Source: an uncultured Amphritea sp.
GTDB taxonomy: Bacteria; Pseudomonadota; Gammaproteobacteria; Pseudomonadales; Balneatricaceae
Reading direction: 5' to 3'
Length of the DNA: 64,000 bases
Assembly: GCF_937127095.1 (NCBI RefSeq)
Contig: NZ_CAKZLP010000019.1
Location: forward strand, 1 to 64,000
Below, piece after piece: positions 55,193-64,000 of the stretch. The stretch's first letter is position 1, and every line of letters begins with the position of its first letter. The notes below the pieces were generated by a model, which was not told the origin of the DNA, made no database searches, and saw only the letters and a program-made list of their open reading frames with translations. The position numbers were made by a program, and so were the translations under genes.

Positions 55193-56140
55193 ATGGAGAT
55201 AAGGTGGTTAGATGACTTTATCGCCCTGGCCCGTACTCGACATTTTTCCCGTGCGGCGGAAGAGCGAAATGTTACCCAGCCGACGTTGAGTCGACGTATA
55301 AAATTGCTTGAAGACGAGATGGGGGTGACGCTGATTGATAGAAATACCCTGCCGTTGAGCTTAACGCCCGCCGGTGAGATTTTTCTTTCCGGTGCCGAGA
55401 ATATGTCACGCATAGCCCGTGATACTAAGTCCCAATGTCGGGAGATCCGGAAACAGGTAGAAAGCCGTTTACGCTTTGCCACCACGCAAACCCTATATTT
55501 GTTGTTTTATCGGAGTTGGTTGATGCCAGCCTCTGAGCGACATAGTATTTCTATTGATCTGAACCTGAACTCAACCTCCTGGGCCGCGAGCGATTTTATA
55601 TCCGCTTTAACCCAGGGGCAATGTGATCTGGTATTGTGCTACTGGCATCCCATGATTACTTTTATACAAGATCTGGAAGGGCCAGAGTTTGAATATCTGG
55701 TTGTCTGTGAAGAGGAGTTGGTTCCGGTAACCGCCTTAGGGGAAGATAATCTTCCGCTGTATCAACTGCCTGGAAGCTCCCGTAATCCTCTCCCTTATAT
55801 CAGTTATCACCCGGGTTCATTCTTAAGGCCCCTGGTTGATTATTCGCTTCTCAAAGTAGCACAGCCTCCACATCTGCTAACTATCAATGAAAATATGCAC
55901 TCAGTCAGTGTAAAAGCGATGATTAAAGAGGGCTTTGGTGTTGGCTGGTTACAAAAACGTTTAATTAGTAAGAACCTTATCCATAACAGCCTTGCATTGG
56001 CAGGGAACGAGCAATGGAATATTCCCCTGCAAATTCGTTTATATCGCTTGAAAGATAGCCACCGTGCAACGCTTGATCCTTTTTGGGAGACGATGCGTGA
56101 AGAACTACAAACTGACGGGCTTATCGAGGTGCCTTCATGA
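55193..56140 (+). CDS. LysR-family transcription regulator
   Basis: This encodes 315 residues. The N-terminal winged helix (residues 1-60, FSRAAEERNVTQPTLSRRI) is a LysR DNA-binding domain, followed by a periplasmic-binding-protein-like effector domain. GGAG precedes the ATG by about ten bases. It is codirectional with the transporter, not divergent as most LysR genes are. Its stop overlaps the pepQ start (ATGA), so it is coupled to pepQ. It probably controls the peptide cluster. Confidence 0.93.
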   Translation: MEIRWLDDFIALARTRHFSRAAEERNVTQPTLSRRIKLLEDEMGVTLIDRNTLPLSLTPAGEIFLSGAENMSRIARDTKSQCREIRKQVESRLRFATTQTLYLLFYRSWLMPASERHSISIDLNLNSTSWAASDFISALTQGQCDLVLCYWHPMITFIQDLEGPEFEYLVVCEEELVPVTALGEDNLPLYQLPGSSRNPLPYISYHPGSFLRPLVDYSLLKVAQPPHLLTINENMHSVSVKAMIKEGFGVGWLQKRLISKNLIHNSLALAGNEQWNIPLQIRLYRLKDSHRATLDPFWETMREELQTDGLIEVPS

Positions 56141-57468
56141 TCGACGTTCTGTATCAAGATCACTTAGCTATTCTGCAGCAACGCGCTGCCCATCTGTTAG
56201 AGCAACATCAGCTGGATGCTGTGTTGATTCACTCAGGAAGCACTAAAAACTACTTTCTTGATGACTATGCCCCGGTGTTTAAACCCAACCCTCATTTCGT
56301 ACATTGGATGCCGTTTCTGAGAGAACAGCCAGAGTGCTGGCTACTTATCCAACCTGCCAGTAAACCCATCCTGTTCATCTATTCGCCTGATGATTTCTGG
56401 CACATGACTGCGTCTGAACCCAGTGACTTCTGGAATCAGTTATTTGATATCCATTTATATACAGACCGGGCAGCACAGCTAAAACAGTTTAATATTGCGG
56501 GTAATGTTGCATTAATCGCTGAAAACCCCGTTGAGCTACCTCAGTTAAGCGTTAAGCATAACCCCGAGGCATTGATGCATGCTTTGCACTTCCAGCGGGC
56601 CGAAAAAACACCCTGGGAGCAGCATTGTATTCGTCAGGCGAACCGCATCGCGATTAAAGGTCATCGCTTTACGCAACAGGGGTTCTTTGACGGGTTAAGT
56701 GAGTTTGAATTACATCAGGGCTATCTGGCTGCCACCGCTCAGCTGGAAAAAGAGTTACCTTACAGTAATATTGTTGGCCTGAATGAACATGCTGCCGTGT
56801 TGCATTATCAGCATAAAGATCGCACTGCTCCTGAGCAGCACAGAGCCCTGTTGGTCGATGCTGGAGCGGTCTGCCATGGTTATGTCGCTGATATTACGCG
56901 CACAGTCAGTCAGGGACATCAGGATTTTGATGCGATACTGGTGGCGATGGATCAGGCCCAACAGGCGTTAACGGAGTCAATTAAACCGGGCGTCAGTTTT
57001 CTTGCACTGCACCAACAGATGCATCAGAAACTGTTTTCGATATTATCTACTGCCGGCATAGTGAAGTCTGATGCGGGCCTCGATCCATCGGATAAAGTTG
57101 CAATTACGCGGACTTTTTATCCCCATGGTCTGGGGCACTTACTGGGCATACAGGTGCATGATATTGGTGGCTGGCAACAGAACATCAAAGGCTCAATGTC
57201 AGCGCCACCGGAGCAACATCCATTTTTACGTTTAACCCGCCTGTTAACCGAACAGATGGTTGTCACTATTGAGCCCGGATTATATTTTATTCCGTTATTG
57301 CTGGAGCAATTAAAGTCCACACCCCTTGCTCGTCATATTAACTGGCCGTTAGTTAATGAGCTTACGCCATGGGGGGGAATACGTATTGAAGATAATGTTT
57401 GCGTTACCGCTACAGGTGCTGAGAATTACACCCGGGATGCCTTTAATGACCCGATTATTGCGCTCTGA
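56137..57468 (+). CDS. pepQ: Xaa-Pro dipeptidase
   Basis: This encodes 443 residues, the same length as E. coli PepQ. It splits dipeptides that end in proline. Two-metal ligands are visible in LLVDAGAVCHGYVADITRT, HGLGHLLGIQVHD, TIEPGLYF and GGIRIEDNV. It starts within the LysR stop and ends at a terminator, so it is the last gene of the cluster. Confidence 0.95.
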   Translation: MIDVLYQDHLAILQQRAAHLLEQHQLDAVLIHSGSTKNYFLDDYAPVFKPNPHFVHWMPFLREQPECWLLIQPASKPILFIYSPDDFWHMTASEPSDFWNQLFDIHLYTDRAAQLKQFNIAGNVALIAENPVELPQLSVKHNPEALMHALHFQRAEKTPWEQHCIRQANRIAIKGHRFTQQGFFDGLSEFELHQGYLAATAQLEKELPYSNIVGLNEHAAVLHYQHKDRTAPEQHRALLVDAGAVCHGYVADITRTVSQGHQDFDAILVAMDQAQQALTESIKPGVSFLALHQQMHQKLFSILSTAGIVKSDAGLDPSDKVAITRTFYPHGLGHLLGIQVHDIGGWQQNIKGSMSAPPEQHPFLRLTRLLTEQMVVTIEPGLYFIPLLLEQLKSTPLARHINWPLVNELTPWGGIRIEDNVCVTATGAENYTRDAFNDPIIAL

Positions 57469-57587
57469 TTTACTGATGTCTGAGTCACATATTGGACGTC
57501 GGGTAAAATGCTTATTTTTACGGTTAAGATCTATTTTTATTGATGTTGTTGGCGAATAGATCTTTAACCGGCCTCGTTAGCTAACAA

Positions 57588-57617
57588 AAAACGGTGCATA
57601 AATGCACCGTTTTTTTG
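57588..57617. terminator. bidirectional terminator
   Basis: An ACGGTGCAT/ATGCACCGT stem flanked by an A-run and a T-run lies between pepQ and the leftward MazG-like gene. Confidence 0.9.
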
Positions 57618-57637
57618 GCAGCTTTCAGTCTGAATAT

Positions 57638-58120
57638 TTAACCCAGCTTTGGCTCATGCCAGTTAATGCATTTAAGAAACTTATGCGCAGGGTAGAACTT
57701 ACCGTCCTTGCCGGTCTGATCTTCTGACGACTTAACAAAGGCTTTAGGCAGATCGCCGCCACTGTATACATCGATACCCACTTCTGAACGATAGTAGGCC
57801 AGAGTCTCTTCAATCTCAGCTTCGGTTTTGCACAGTTTAGACAGGTTGCTTTCCTGAACCGCTGCCATATCTTTATCCGCATCGATACCCAGCACATGGG
57901 CCATGCCATAGGTGACCACTAGAATATCAGCCACAGCATCACGTACTTCAGACATATCTTTGTTCTGAATCCCTTCAACCAGTTCCGCCAGTTCTTCTTG
58001 TATCAGGTGTAACTGCTTACCCGCTTTTTCCCAGTCAGGATTGTCTAGGTTGCCCAGCTTATTGCCAAATACAGTGTTCAAAAAGGAAACGTCGGTGAAA
58101 TTACTCATGGTTGTATGCAT
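57638..58120 (-). CDS. MazG-like nucleotide pyrophosphohydrolase
   Basis: This encodes 160 residues; an ATG four codons further in is an alternative start, and neither has a strong ribosome site. The helices with LIQEELAELVEGIQ and EVRDAVADILVVTYG carry the acidic MazG/all-alpha NTP-PPase metal ligands. It should hydrolyse a nucleoside triphosphate to the monophosphate; the exact substrate is unknown. Similar proteins occur in phages. It is divergent from hutC. Confidence 0.82.
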   Translation of the reverse strand: MHTTMSNFTDVSFLNTVFGNKLGNLDNPDWEKAGKQLHLIQEELAELVEGIQNKDMSEVRDAVADILVVTYGMAHVLGIDADKDMAAVQESNLSKLCKTEAEIEETLAYYRSEVGIDVYSGGDLPKAFVKSSEDQTGKDGKFYPAHKFLKCINWHEPKLG

Positions 58121-58331
58121 ACCGTTAACAGTTAAAAACGGCCTATATGATGAACGTTTAAATCCTGAAGCGCAATTTGAAATCGGCTGGTCATTGAGTG
58201 GGAGGTGCGACCGCTCAGAAATAGCTTATCTGCTGTACGGTGGTCATCATTATATCGCCCGGGCTAAGTAAATCTGACAACTCAGGCCTGAATAGATACA
58301 ATCAATTTTTTACACCGTGATGAGGGAGCTT

Positions 58332-59042
58332 GTGAGCAACAGACCGCGCTACCAGCAGATTAAAGGCTATATTCTGGACGGCATTAAACAGGGGACCTAT
58401 ACCTCTGGCAGTAAAATCCCGGCCGAAGTTGAGCTGGCGAAACAGTTTGAAGTCAGCAGGATGACGGTCAATAAAGCGATCAGGGATCTGGTGCAGGAAA
58501 ACCTGCTGGTGCGTTATCCGGGCATGGGCACCTTTGTCACCGATGCTAAAGCGGAATCACCGCTGGTGGATATCCGTAATATCGCTGAAGAGGTAGTACA
58601 GCGGGGGCACCGTTACAGCTGTTCGGTCATCAAACTGCAAGAAGCGATAGCGGATGAGGTGATTGCGATGCAGATGGGTGTTCCGGTAGGTACGGCATTG
58701 TATCGCTCGGTGATCGTGCATCGGGAAAACGATCTGCCCATTCAGCTGGAAAATCGTTTCGTTATCGCCCGCCTGTTGCCAGATTATCTGAAGCAGGACT
58801 TCACTGCCGGTACGCCTCACGAATATTTGTCAAAAATGTATCCCGTGTCGAATGTGGAACATATCGTCGAAGCGATCCTGCCGGATTCGAATGCGCAGAA
58901 GTTGCTGGATATCGACACCAATACCCCCTGTCTTTTAGTCAATCGCCGCACCTGGTCCGATGATCGTCTGGTTAGCTTTGCCTGTCTGACCTATCCCGGC
59001 ACCCGTTATAAGTTACGTTCGCTGGCGTCACCGGGCGCGTAA
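58332..59042 (+). CDS. hutC: histidine utilization repressor
   Basis: This encodes 236 residues from the GTG at 58332, favoured by AGGGAG just upstream; an ATG at 58320 and a GTG at 58317 are in-frame alternatives. The N-terminal GntR winged helix (about 5-70, YQQIKGYILDGIKQGTY and VSRMTVNKAIRDL) is followed by a UTRA effector domain that binds urocanate. It represses the hut genes. HutC-type sites lie downstream of it, before hutI. Confidence 0.94.
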   Translation: MSNRPRYQQIKGYILDGIKQGTYTSGSKIPAEVELAKQFEVSRMTVNKAIRDLVQENLLVRYPGMGTFVTDAKAESPLVDIRNIAEEVVQRGHRYSCSVIKLQEAIADEVIAMQMGVPVGTALYRSVIVHRENDLPIQLENRFVIARLLPDYLKQDFTAGTPHEYLSKMYPVSNVEHIVEAILPDSNAQKLLDIDTNTPCLLVNRRTWSDDRLVSFACLTYPGTRYKLRSLASPGA

Positions 59043-59196
59043 GTGTTCTATTATTGCTGACTAACTCTTTAATTAGTCAGAGGCACCGTTCAGTTACTTC
59101 CTCTTTGTTCATCTATCAAATAGCGGAACAGCTCTGTTCCCGTACCGTTATCACTGTCGCTATTATAAGGGCTATTACAAGGCTTCGGCTTTGTTA

Positions 59197-59206
59197 TGTC
59201 TATACA
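59197..59206. promoter_or_regulatory. possible HutC operator, upstream
   Basis: TGTCTATACA matches the HutC-type palindrome TGTATATACA at nine of ten bases. It lies about 215 bases before the second site and could allow looping or serve a separate promoter. Confidence 0.4.
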
Positions 59207-59389
59207 TATACTCAGATCTGTTCAGTTCGTTGTATGCCCATTTTTCCTGTCTGGGTCGGGACGAATAACGAATATTTTGTAAGCAGAGTAAGCCAAGTCT
59301 GATCTATCTATTCCTATAATCTATAAGGCGTTTTTCCGCCATATCAACTTCCATTCAGGTTCAGCGTCAGCAATATTAATAAAAAGAGT

Positions 59390-59430
59390 TTGGCTTCAAT
59401 AAAATGCAGTGGTATATATATGTATATACA
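59390..59430 (+). promoter_or_regulatory. hutI promoter overlapped by HutC operator
   Basis: TTGGCT at 59390-59395 and TATATA at 59413-59418 are 17 bases apart, a plausible sigma-70 promoter. The perfect palindrome TGTATATACA at 59421-59430 follows directly, covering the expected start point. Binding of HutC there would block transcription until urocanate appears. Confidence 0.6.
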
Positions 59431-59451
59431 AAGTGTTTCTGAGGTGTTTCT

Positions 59452-60681
59452 GTGTTTAAGCGCTGTGAGAAAATCTGGATCAATGTCAACTGTGCAACGC
59501 TGGATCCGAATATCGAAGCCCCCTATGGGGCTTTGAACGATCAGGCGGTCGGGGTTCGGGATGGCAAGATCGTGGCGATTGCATCAATGTCTGAGCTCGA
59601 TCTGAACACTGTGACAGCTGAGCTGATCGATGCTCGGGGCGGCTGGATGACACCAGGCCTGATTGATGCGCATACCCATCTGGTCTATGCCGGTAATCGC
59701 GCTGAGGAGTTTGAACAGCGCCTGTTGGGTGTGAGTTATGCCGAGATCGCCCGACAGGGCGGCGGTATTTTGTCGACGGTGAATGCGACCCGTAACGCGA
59801 CGGTCGATCAGCTGGTGGAGTTGTCCCAGCCGCGTCTGCAAGCGTTGATGGCGGAAGGGGTGACCACGGTCGAGATTAAGTCAGGCTATGGACTCAGTCT
59901 TGAGGCAGAACTGAATATGCTGCGGGCGGCTAAACAGCTGGCTGAACAAACCCCGGTCAGGGTGTCGACGACGTTGCTGGGTGCCCATGCGCTACCACCC
60001 GAGTATAGCGATGATGCAGAGGGCTATATCGATCTGGTGTGCAATGAACTGATTCCAGCAGCGGCCAGTGAAGGATTGGCTGATGCGGTGGATGTGTTCT
60101 GCGAAAGCATCGCGTTTTCTCCGGCCCAATGTGATCGGGTGTTCCGGGCTGCCCGGGCCCACGGTCTGGGGATTCATGCCCATGCTGAACAGTTAAGCAA
60201 TCTGCACGGGGCGGAACTGGCGGCCCGTTATGGTGCCTGGTCGGCTGATCATCTGGAGTGGTTAGATGAGGCGGGGGTTAAAGCAATGGCCGGGCAGGGC
60301 ACCGTCGCAACTCTCCTGCCCGGTGCCTTTTATTTCTTGCGCGAAACAAAGCTGCCGCCGATCGAATTGCTGCGTAACTACCGGGTGCCGATGGCTATTG
60401 CCACCGACCTGAATCCCGGTTCCTCGCCGCTGGCATCGCTGCAACTGATGATGAACATGGCCTGCACACTGTTCCGCCTGACGCCGGAAGAGGCGCTCGC
60501 GGGGGTCACCCGTTATGGGGCGCAGGCTCTCGGTTCAGCTGCGGATATAGGGATGCTTCGCGAGGGGATGCTGGCTGATATGGTGCTCTGGGATATCGCT
60601 CATCCGGCTGAGCTGGCCTGTCAGTTTGGCGTCAATCCGATCCGCCAGCGAATTGTCGCCGGGGAGGTAACCCATGTCTGA
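59452..60681 (+). CDS. hutI: imidazolonepropionase
   Basis: This encodes 409 residues with a GTG start, seven bases after a GAGG site. It opens the imidazolone ring to give N-formimino-glutamate. The amidohydrolase metal site shows as [14 protein letters not shown] near residue 70, with later His and Asp ([20 protein letters not shown]). It is the first structural hut gene. Confidence 0.97.
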   Translation: MFKRCEKIWINVNCATLDPNIEAPYGALNDQAVGVRDGKIVAIASMSELDLNTVTAELIDARGGWMTPGLIDAHTHLVYAGNRAEEFEQRLLGVSYAEIARQGGGILSTVNATRNATVDQLVELSQPRLQALMAEGVTTVEIKSGYGLSLEAELNMLRAAKQLAEQTPVRVSTTLLGAHALPPEYSDDAEGYIDLVCNELIPAAASEGLADAVDVFCESIAFSPAQCDRVFRAARAHGLGIHAHAEQLSNLHGAELAARYGAWSADHLEWLDEAGVKAMAGQGTVATLLPGAFYFLRETKLPPIELLRNYRVPMAIATDLNPGSSPLASLQLMMNMACTLFRLTPEEALAGVTRYGAQALGSAADIGMLREGMLADMVLWDIAHPAELACQFGVNPIRQRIVAGEVTHV

Positions 60682-61654
60682 ATACTCAACGGCGTTTGAC
60701 GCTATCTGGAAAGGCCGTATTGATACGGAAGAGTTGCCAGAACTGGCCAATCGTCTGCATCAGCAGATTCAACCGCTGACTGCCGGGACTGCGGCTGAGA
60801 CCGCTGACAGTGTGGCGATTATCGGCTTTTGCAGCGATGCAGGAGTGCGCCGAAACCGGGGCCGTGTTGGCGCTCGCCGGGCACCGGATCTGCTGCGCAG
60901 TGCGCTGGCCAGCCTGCCCTGGTCTGTCTCCCGGCCGGCCTGGGATGCCGGTAATGTGGTGTGCGAGGGCGATGAGTTAGAAGCGGCTCATCAGGCGCTG
61001 GCGGATCAGGTGCAGGATTGTCTGAGCGCAGGTCACTTTCCGGTTGTTCTGGGTGGTGGCCATGAGGTTGCTTATGGCAGCTGGTTAGGGTTGAGCCACT
61101 ATCTGCAGGGGCAGAGTGACATATCCGGCAGTATGCCCAACATCGGCATTATCAACTTTGATGCTCACTTCGATATGCGTTTGGATAGCAACGGCTGTAG
61201 CTCCGGCACGCCGTTTTATCAGATTGCACAACAGTGTCAGGCCAATAACTGGCCGTTTAAGTACTGCTGTCTCGGTGTCAGTGAGATGTCGAACACCGCC
61301 GCGCTGTTCCAGCGAGCCGATCAGCTGCATGTCACTTACCGTAAGGACAGTGAGCTGGATATTACCCGACTGACTGAAACAACGCTTCTGCTACAACAAT
61401 TTATGGCCGACTGCGACCAGCTCTATCTGACCATCGATTTAGATGTGCTGCCGGCAGCGGTGGCTCCCGGTGTCAGTGCTCCCGCCGCCCGGGGGGTAGG
61501 GCTGGAGATACTGGAACCGCTGATCGAAACGATTATCGCAACCGGCAAACTGAAACTGGCCGATCTTGCCGAATACAACCCTGAATTTGATATTGATAAC
61601 CGGACCGCACGCGTTGCTGCGCGTCTGTTCCACTGTATTGTTAAACGAGGATAA
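60674..61654 (+). CDS. hutG: formimidoylglutamase
   Basis: This encodes 326 residues and overlaps the end of hutI by eight bases. It cleaves formiminoglutamate to glutamate and formamide. The ureohydrolase manganese motifs are [14 protein letters not shown] and TIDLDVLPA. In this version of the pathway no separate deiminase and deformylase are needed. Confidence 0.95.
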   Translation: MSEYSTAFDAIWKGRIDTEELPELANRLHQQIQPLTAGTAAETADSVAIIGFCSDAGVRRNRGRVGARRAPDLLRSALASLPWSVSRPAWDAGNVVCEGDELEAAHQALADQVQDCLSAGHFPVVLGGGHEVAYGSWLGLSHYLQGQSDISGSMPNIGIINFDAHFDMRLDSNGCSSGTPFYQIAQQCQANNWPFKYCCLGVSEMSNTAALFQRADQLHVTYRKDSELDITRLTETTLLLQQFMADCDQLYLTIDLDVLPAAVAPGVSAPAARGVGLEILEPLIETIIATGKLKLADLAEYNPEFDIDNRTARVAARLFHCIVKRG

Positions 61655-61659
61655 GAAAA

Positions 61660-63333
61660 ATGAACGATACCCGCCACGACGCCAGTCGCATTATTAAAGC
61701 GCCGACCGGAACTGAGCTGAGTTGTAAGAGCTGGCTGACTGAAGCGCCGATGCGGATGCTTATGAACAACCTGCATCCGGACGTTGCCGAGAAGCCGGAG
61801 GATCTGGTGGTTTACGGCGGCATCGGTCGTGCAGCGCGCAACTGGGCGTGCTATGACAAGATTATTGAGGTGCTGCAGCGACTGGAAGAAGATGAAACCC
61901 TGCTGATTCAGTCCGGTAAGCCGGTGGGGGTGTTTCAAACCCATGCGGATGCCCCCCGGGTGCTGATTGCCAACTCCAATCTGGTGCCCCATTGGGCGAC
62001 CTGGGAACACTTCAATGAACTGGATAAGCAGGGCCTGATGATGTACGGCCAGATGACCGCGGGATCATGGGTCTATATCGGTTCGCAGGGGATTGTGCAG
62101 GGGACCTACGAGACCTTTGCCGCGATGGCGAAAAAGCACTTTGGGGGTGATGCCTCTGGCCGCTGGGTACTGACCGGTGGTCTGGGGGGAATGGGGGGGG
62201 CTCAGCCCCTGGCGGCAACCATGGCCGGGTTCTCCTGTATTACCGTCGAGTGTGATGAGACCCGCATCGATTTCCGTCTGCGAACCCGCTATGTCGACAA
62301 GAAAGCCTATACCCTGGATGAAGCGCTGGATATGATCGCCAGCGCTAAAGCTAAGGGCGAAGTGGTTTCGGTAGGCTTGCTGGGTAACTGCGCGGATATC
62401 TTCCCGGAAATGGTTGAACGGGGTATCACACCCGACGTGGTGACCGACCAGACCAGTGCCCATGATCCTTTGAACGGTTATCTGCCGAAGGGCTGGACGC
62501 TTGAGTACGCAGCGCAGATGCGCCTGAAAGATGAAGCGGCGGTGGTCGATGCTGCAAAAGAGTCGATGGCGGTTCAGGTGCGGGCGATGCTGGCTCTGCA
62601 AAGCCAGGGTGCAGCGACCACGGATTATGGTAACAACATCCGTCAGATGGCTTTAGATAAGGGGGTCGATAACGCCTTCGACTTCCCCGGATTTGTGCCC
62701 GCCTATATCCGGCCGCTGTTCTGTGAGGGGATCGGTCCTTTCCGCTGGGTAGCGTTGTCCGGTGATCCTGAAGATATCTATAAAACTGATCAGAAGGTCA
62801 AAGAGCTGATTCCGGATGATCCGCATCTGCATAACTGGCTGGATATGGCCCGTGAACGGATCGCTTTTCAGGGGCTGCCGGCGCGGATCTGCTGGGTAGG
62901 GTTGAAGGATCGTCAGCGCCTGGCGCTGGCATTTAACGAGATGGTCAGAAATGGAGAGTTGAAAGCGCCGGTGGTAATCGGCAGGGATCACCTTGATTCA
63001 GGCTCGGTAGCCAGCCCCAACCGGGAAACGGAAGCGATGCTGGATGGCTCCGATGCGGTGTCCGACTGGCCGTTGCTGAATGCCCTGTTGAATACCGCCG
63101 GTGGAGCCACCTGGGTGTCGCTGCATCATGGCGGTGGTGTAGGCATGGGCTTTAGTCAGCACGCCGGAGTGGTAATTGTTGCGGATGGTACTGAGGCTGC
63201 GGAAAAACGCCTGGCGCGGGTGCTGCGCAATGATCCGGGCACCGGCGTGATGCGTCATGCGGATGCCGGTTATGATATTGCCATCGATTGCGCCCGGGAG
63301 CAGGGGCTGGATCTGCCGATGCTGAACAGATAA
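61660..63333 (+). CDS. hutU: urocanate hydratase
   Basis: This encodes 557 residues, the usual length. It adds water to urocanate using tightly bound NAD to give imidazolone propionate. Conserved stretches include [16 protein letters not shown] and [18 protein letters not shown], the glycine-rich NAD-binding region. It lies five bases after hutG. Confidence 0.97.
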   Translation: MNDTRHDASRIIKAPTGTELSCKSWLTEAPMRMLMNNLHPDVAEKPEDLVVYGGIGRAARNWACYDKIIEVLQRLEEDETLLIQSGKPVGVFQTHADAPRVLIANSNLVPHWATWEHFNELDKQGLMMYGQMTAGSWVYIGSQGIVQGTYETFAAMAKKHFGGDASGRWVLTGGLGGMGGAQPLAATMAGFSCITVECDETRIDFRLRTRYVDKKAYTLDEALDMIASAKAKGEVVSVGLLGNCADIFPEMVERGITPDVVTDQTSAHDPLNGYLPKGWTLEYAAQMRLKDEAAVVDAAKESMAVQVRAMLALQSQGAATTDYGNNIRQMALDKGVDNAFDFPGFVPAYIRPLFCEGIGPFRWVALSGDPEDIYKTDQKVKELIPDDPHLHNWLDMARERIAFQGLPARICWVGLKDRQRLALAFNEMVRNGELKAPVVIGRDHLDSGSVASPNRETEAMLDGSDAVSDWPLLNALLNTAGGATWVSLHHGGGVGMGFSQHAGVVIVADGTEAAEKRLARVLRNDPGTGVMRHADAGYDIAIDCAREQGLDLPMLNR

Positions 63334-63430
63334 AAAATCAACTATAACTGATAGTGTATTGCTCATTGGGCCTGATCGACGTCGGGCCTGATTTGATGCA
63401 GGCGATAAACATTTTTTAGGAATTATCCTG
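63334..63430. other. short spacer before hutH
   Basis: About 97 bases with a direct GGGCCTGAT repeat (from 63368) but no gene, strong hairpin or clear promoter. An AGGAATTAT site near its end should serve hutH. Confidence 0.4.
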
Positions 63431-64000
63431 ATGTATCAACTTACTGTTAACCCGGGGCATCTCTCCCTGGCTGAATTACGCCGAATTAACCATGAGCCGG
63501 TGTCGCTGTCTCTCGATCCCGCCTGTCATGATAGGATTCATGCCAGTAGTGCGGCGGTTGAACGGGTCATCGAAGCGGGACGGGTTGTCTATGGGATCAA
63601 CACCGGCTTTGGTCTGCTGGCAAATACCCGTATCGCCATTGAAGATCTGGCGCTGCTACAGCGCAGTATTGTTCTGTCTCATGCTGCGGGTGTGGGTGAA
63701 CTCATGGCTGAATCGACTGTACGGTTGATGATGACTCTGAAGATCAACTCGCTGGCACGGGGTTTTTCCGGAATCCGTCTGGAAATTATAGAAGCGCTGA
63801 TCAAACTGGTTAATGCTGAAGTTTACCCCTGTGTCCCGCAGAAAGGCTCGGTCGGGGCTTCCGGTGATCTGGCGCCACTGGCACATATGAGCACCGTACT
63901 GCTGGGTGAAGGTGAAGTGACTTATAACGGTGAGCGCATGTCGGGTGCCGAGGGCCTGCGGATCGCCGGGCTGGAACCGATCGCTCTGGCACCTAAAGAG
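63431..64000 (+). CDS. hutH: histidine ammonia-lyase, 3' end outside window
   Basis: The first 190 codons are present and the frame is open to the window edge. It removes ammonia from histidine to make urocanate, the first step of the pathway and the HutC inducer. The MIO cofactor triad ASG is at 143-145 in [12 protein letters not shown], and the active-site tyrosine motif YGINTGFG is at 54-61. It closes the hut set in the order hutC-I-G-U-H. Confidence 0.96.
   Translation, partial: MYQLTVNPGHLSLAELRRINHEPVSLSLDPACHDRIHASSAAVERVIEAGRVVYGINTGFGLLANTRIAIEDLALLQRSIVLSHAAGVGELMAESTVRLMMTLKINSLARGFSGIRLEIIEALIKLVNAEVYPCVPQKGSVGASGDLAPLAHMSTVLLGEGEVTYNGERMSGAEGLRIAGLEPIALAPKE

Larger units (their letters stand above)
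59043..59451. other. hutC-hutI control region
   Basis: About 410 bases without a supported gene. It holds a hairpin (CTGACTAA/TTAGTCAG, 59057-59080) after hutC, two HutC-type sites and a likely hutI promoter, described separately. Confidence 0.6.

Noticed and set aside
58041..58271. 76-codon + strand reading frame before hutC
   Set aside because: It overlaps the start of the MazG-like gene in antisense and has no ribosome site or recognisable domain.
59054..59302. 82-codon reading frame in the hutC-hutI gap
   Set aside because: It runs through a hairpin and a HutC-like site and has no ribosome site or protein-like pattern.
61423..62010. 195-codon - strand frame across hutG and hutU
   Set aside because: It is a shadow of two well-supported hut genes.

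Overview
The window looks like a gammaproteobacterial chromosome, most probably a marine member of the Oceanospirillales (Neptunomonas/Amphritea/Marinobacterium-like). This rests on Pseudomonas-like gene order in several blocks (nadK to pepN; aspS-ruvCAB-tolQRAB-pal-cpoB-queC; recC-recB-recD; hut operon) and on gammaproteobacterial versions of GrxA, TopB, PepQ and the YgiM-type SH3 protein. This is inference from gene content; no 16S gene is present.

Layout. Positions 1-1450 are accessory and phage-like: Met(CAT), Ala(TGC) and Ile(GAT) tRNAs of unusual sequence on the + strand, interleaved with small unknown genes on the - strand, then two degenerate tRNA-Asp-like copies that may mark the edge of an old insertion. 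1575-3629 holds a PAS-GGDEF diguanylate cyclase, a tiny acidic ORF and a PLP enzyme. 3761-10404 is a conserved core block (nadK, phosphoesterase, rhomboid protease, DUF1315, DUF2797, pepN), followed by an unknown membrane protein, an AlbA_2 protein and a HAD phosphatase. 12260-16254 contains a hemerythrin gene behind a near-perfect FNR/Anr box, a second diguanylate cyclase, and a tandem duplication of a small unknown gene next to a frameshifted flavin reductase.

16396-31373 is mostly housekeeping: an unknown membrane protein, a FemAB/GNAT-like protein, a HIT protein, an FmdB zinc ribbon, aspS, ruvCAB, a DksA/TraR-like protein, the Tol-Pal envelope system, queC, nadA and a MaoC hydratase. yebC, ybgC and queE, common neighbours in relatives, are absent from their usual places. 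31735-34659 has poorly characterised genes plus an MFS transporter. 34741-43476 encodes RecBCD, followed by glutaredoxin, a cyclic-nucleotide-binding protein, an SH3 membrane protein, a glutaredoxin-like protein and topoisomerase III.

48275-57468 is a peptide-use cluster: a complete Opp/Dpp-type ABC transporter, an M14 cytosolic carboxypeptidase-like enzyme, a LysR regulator and Xaa-Pro dipeptidase PepQ, all in one direction. The transporter should import peptides and the two peptidases should trim and split them. After a MazG-like gene comes the histidine utilisation operon hutC-hutI-hutG-hutU-hutH (hutH cut by the window edge), with two HutC-type operators, one overlapping a plausible hutI promoter.

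No CRISPR array, transposase or integrase was seen. The most unusual features are the tRNA/antisense-ORF region, the tandem duplication with its decayed gene fragment, the three separate 15-bp tandem repeats around the tol operon, and the peptide-transporter/carboxypeptidase/LysR/PepQ cluster.
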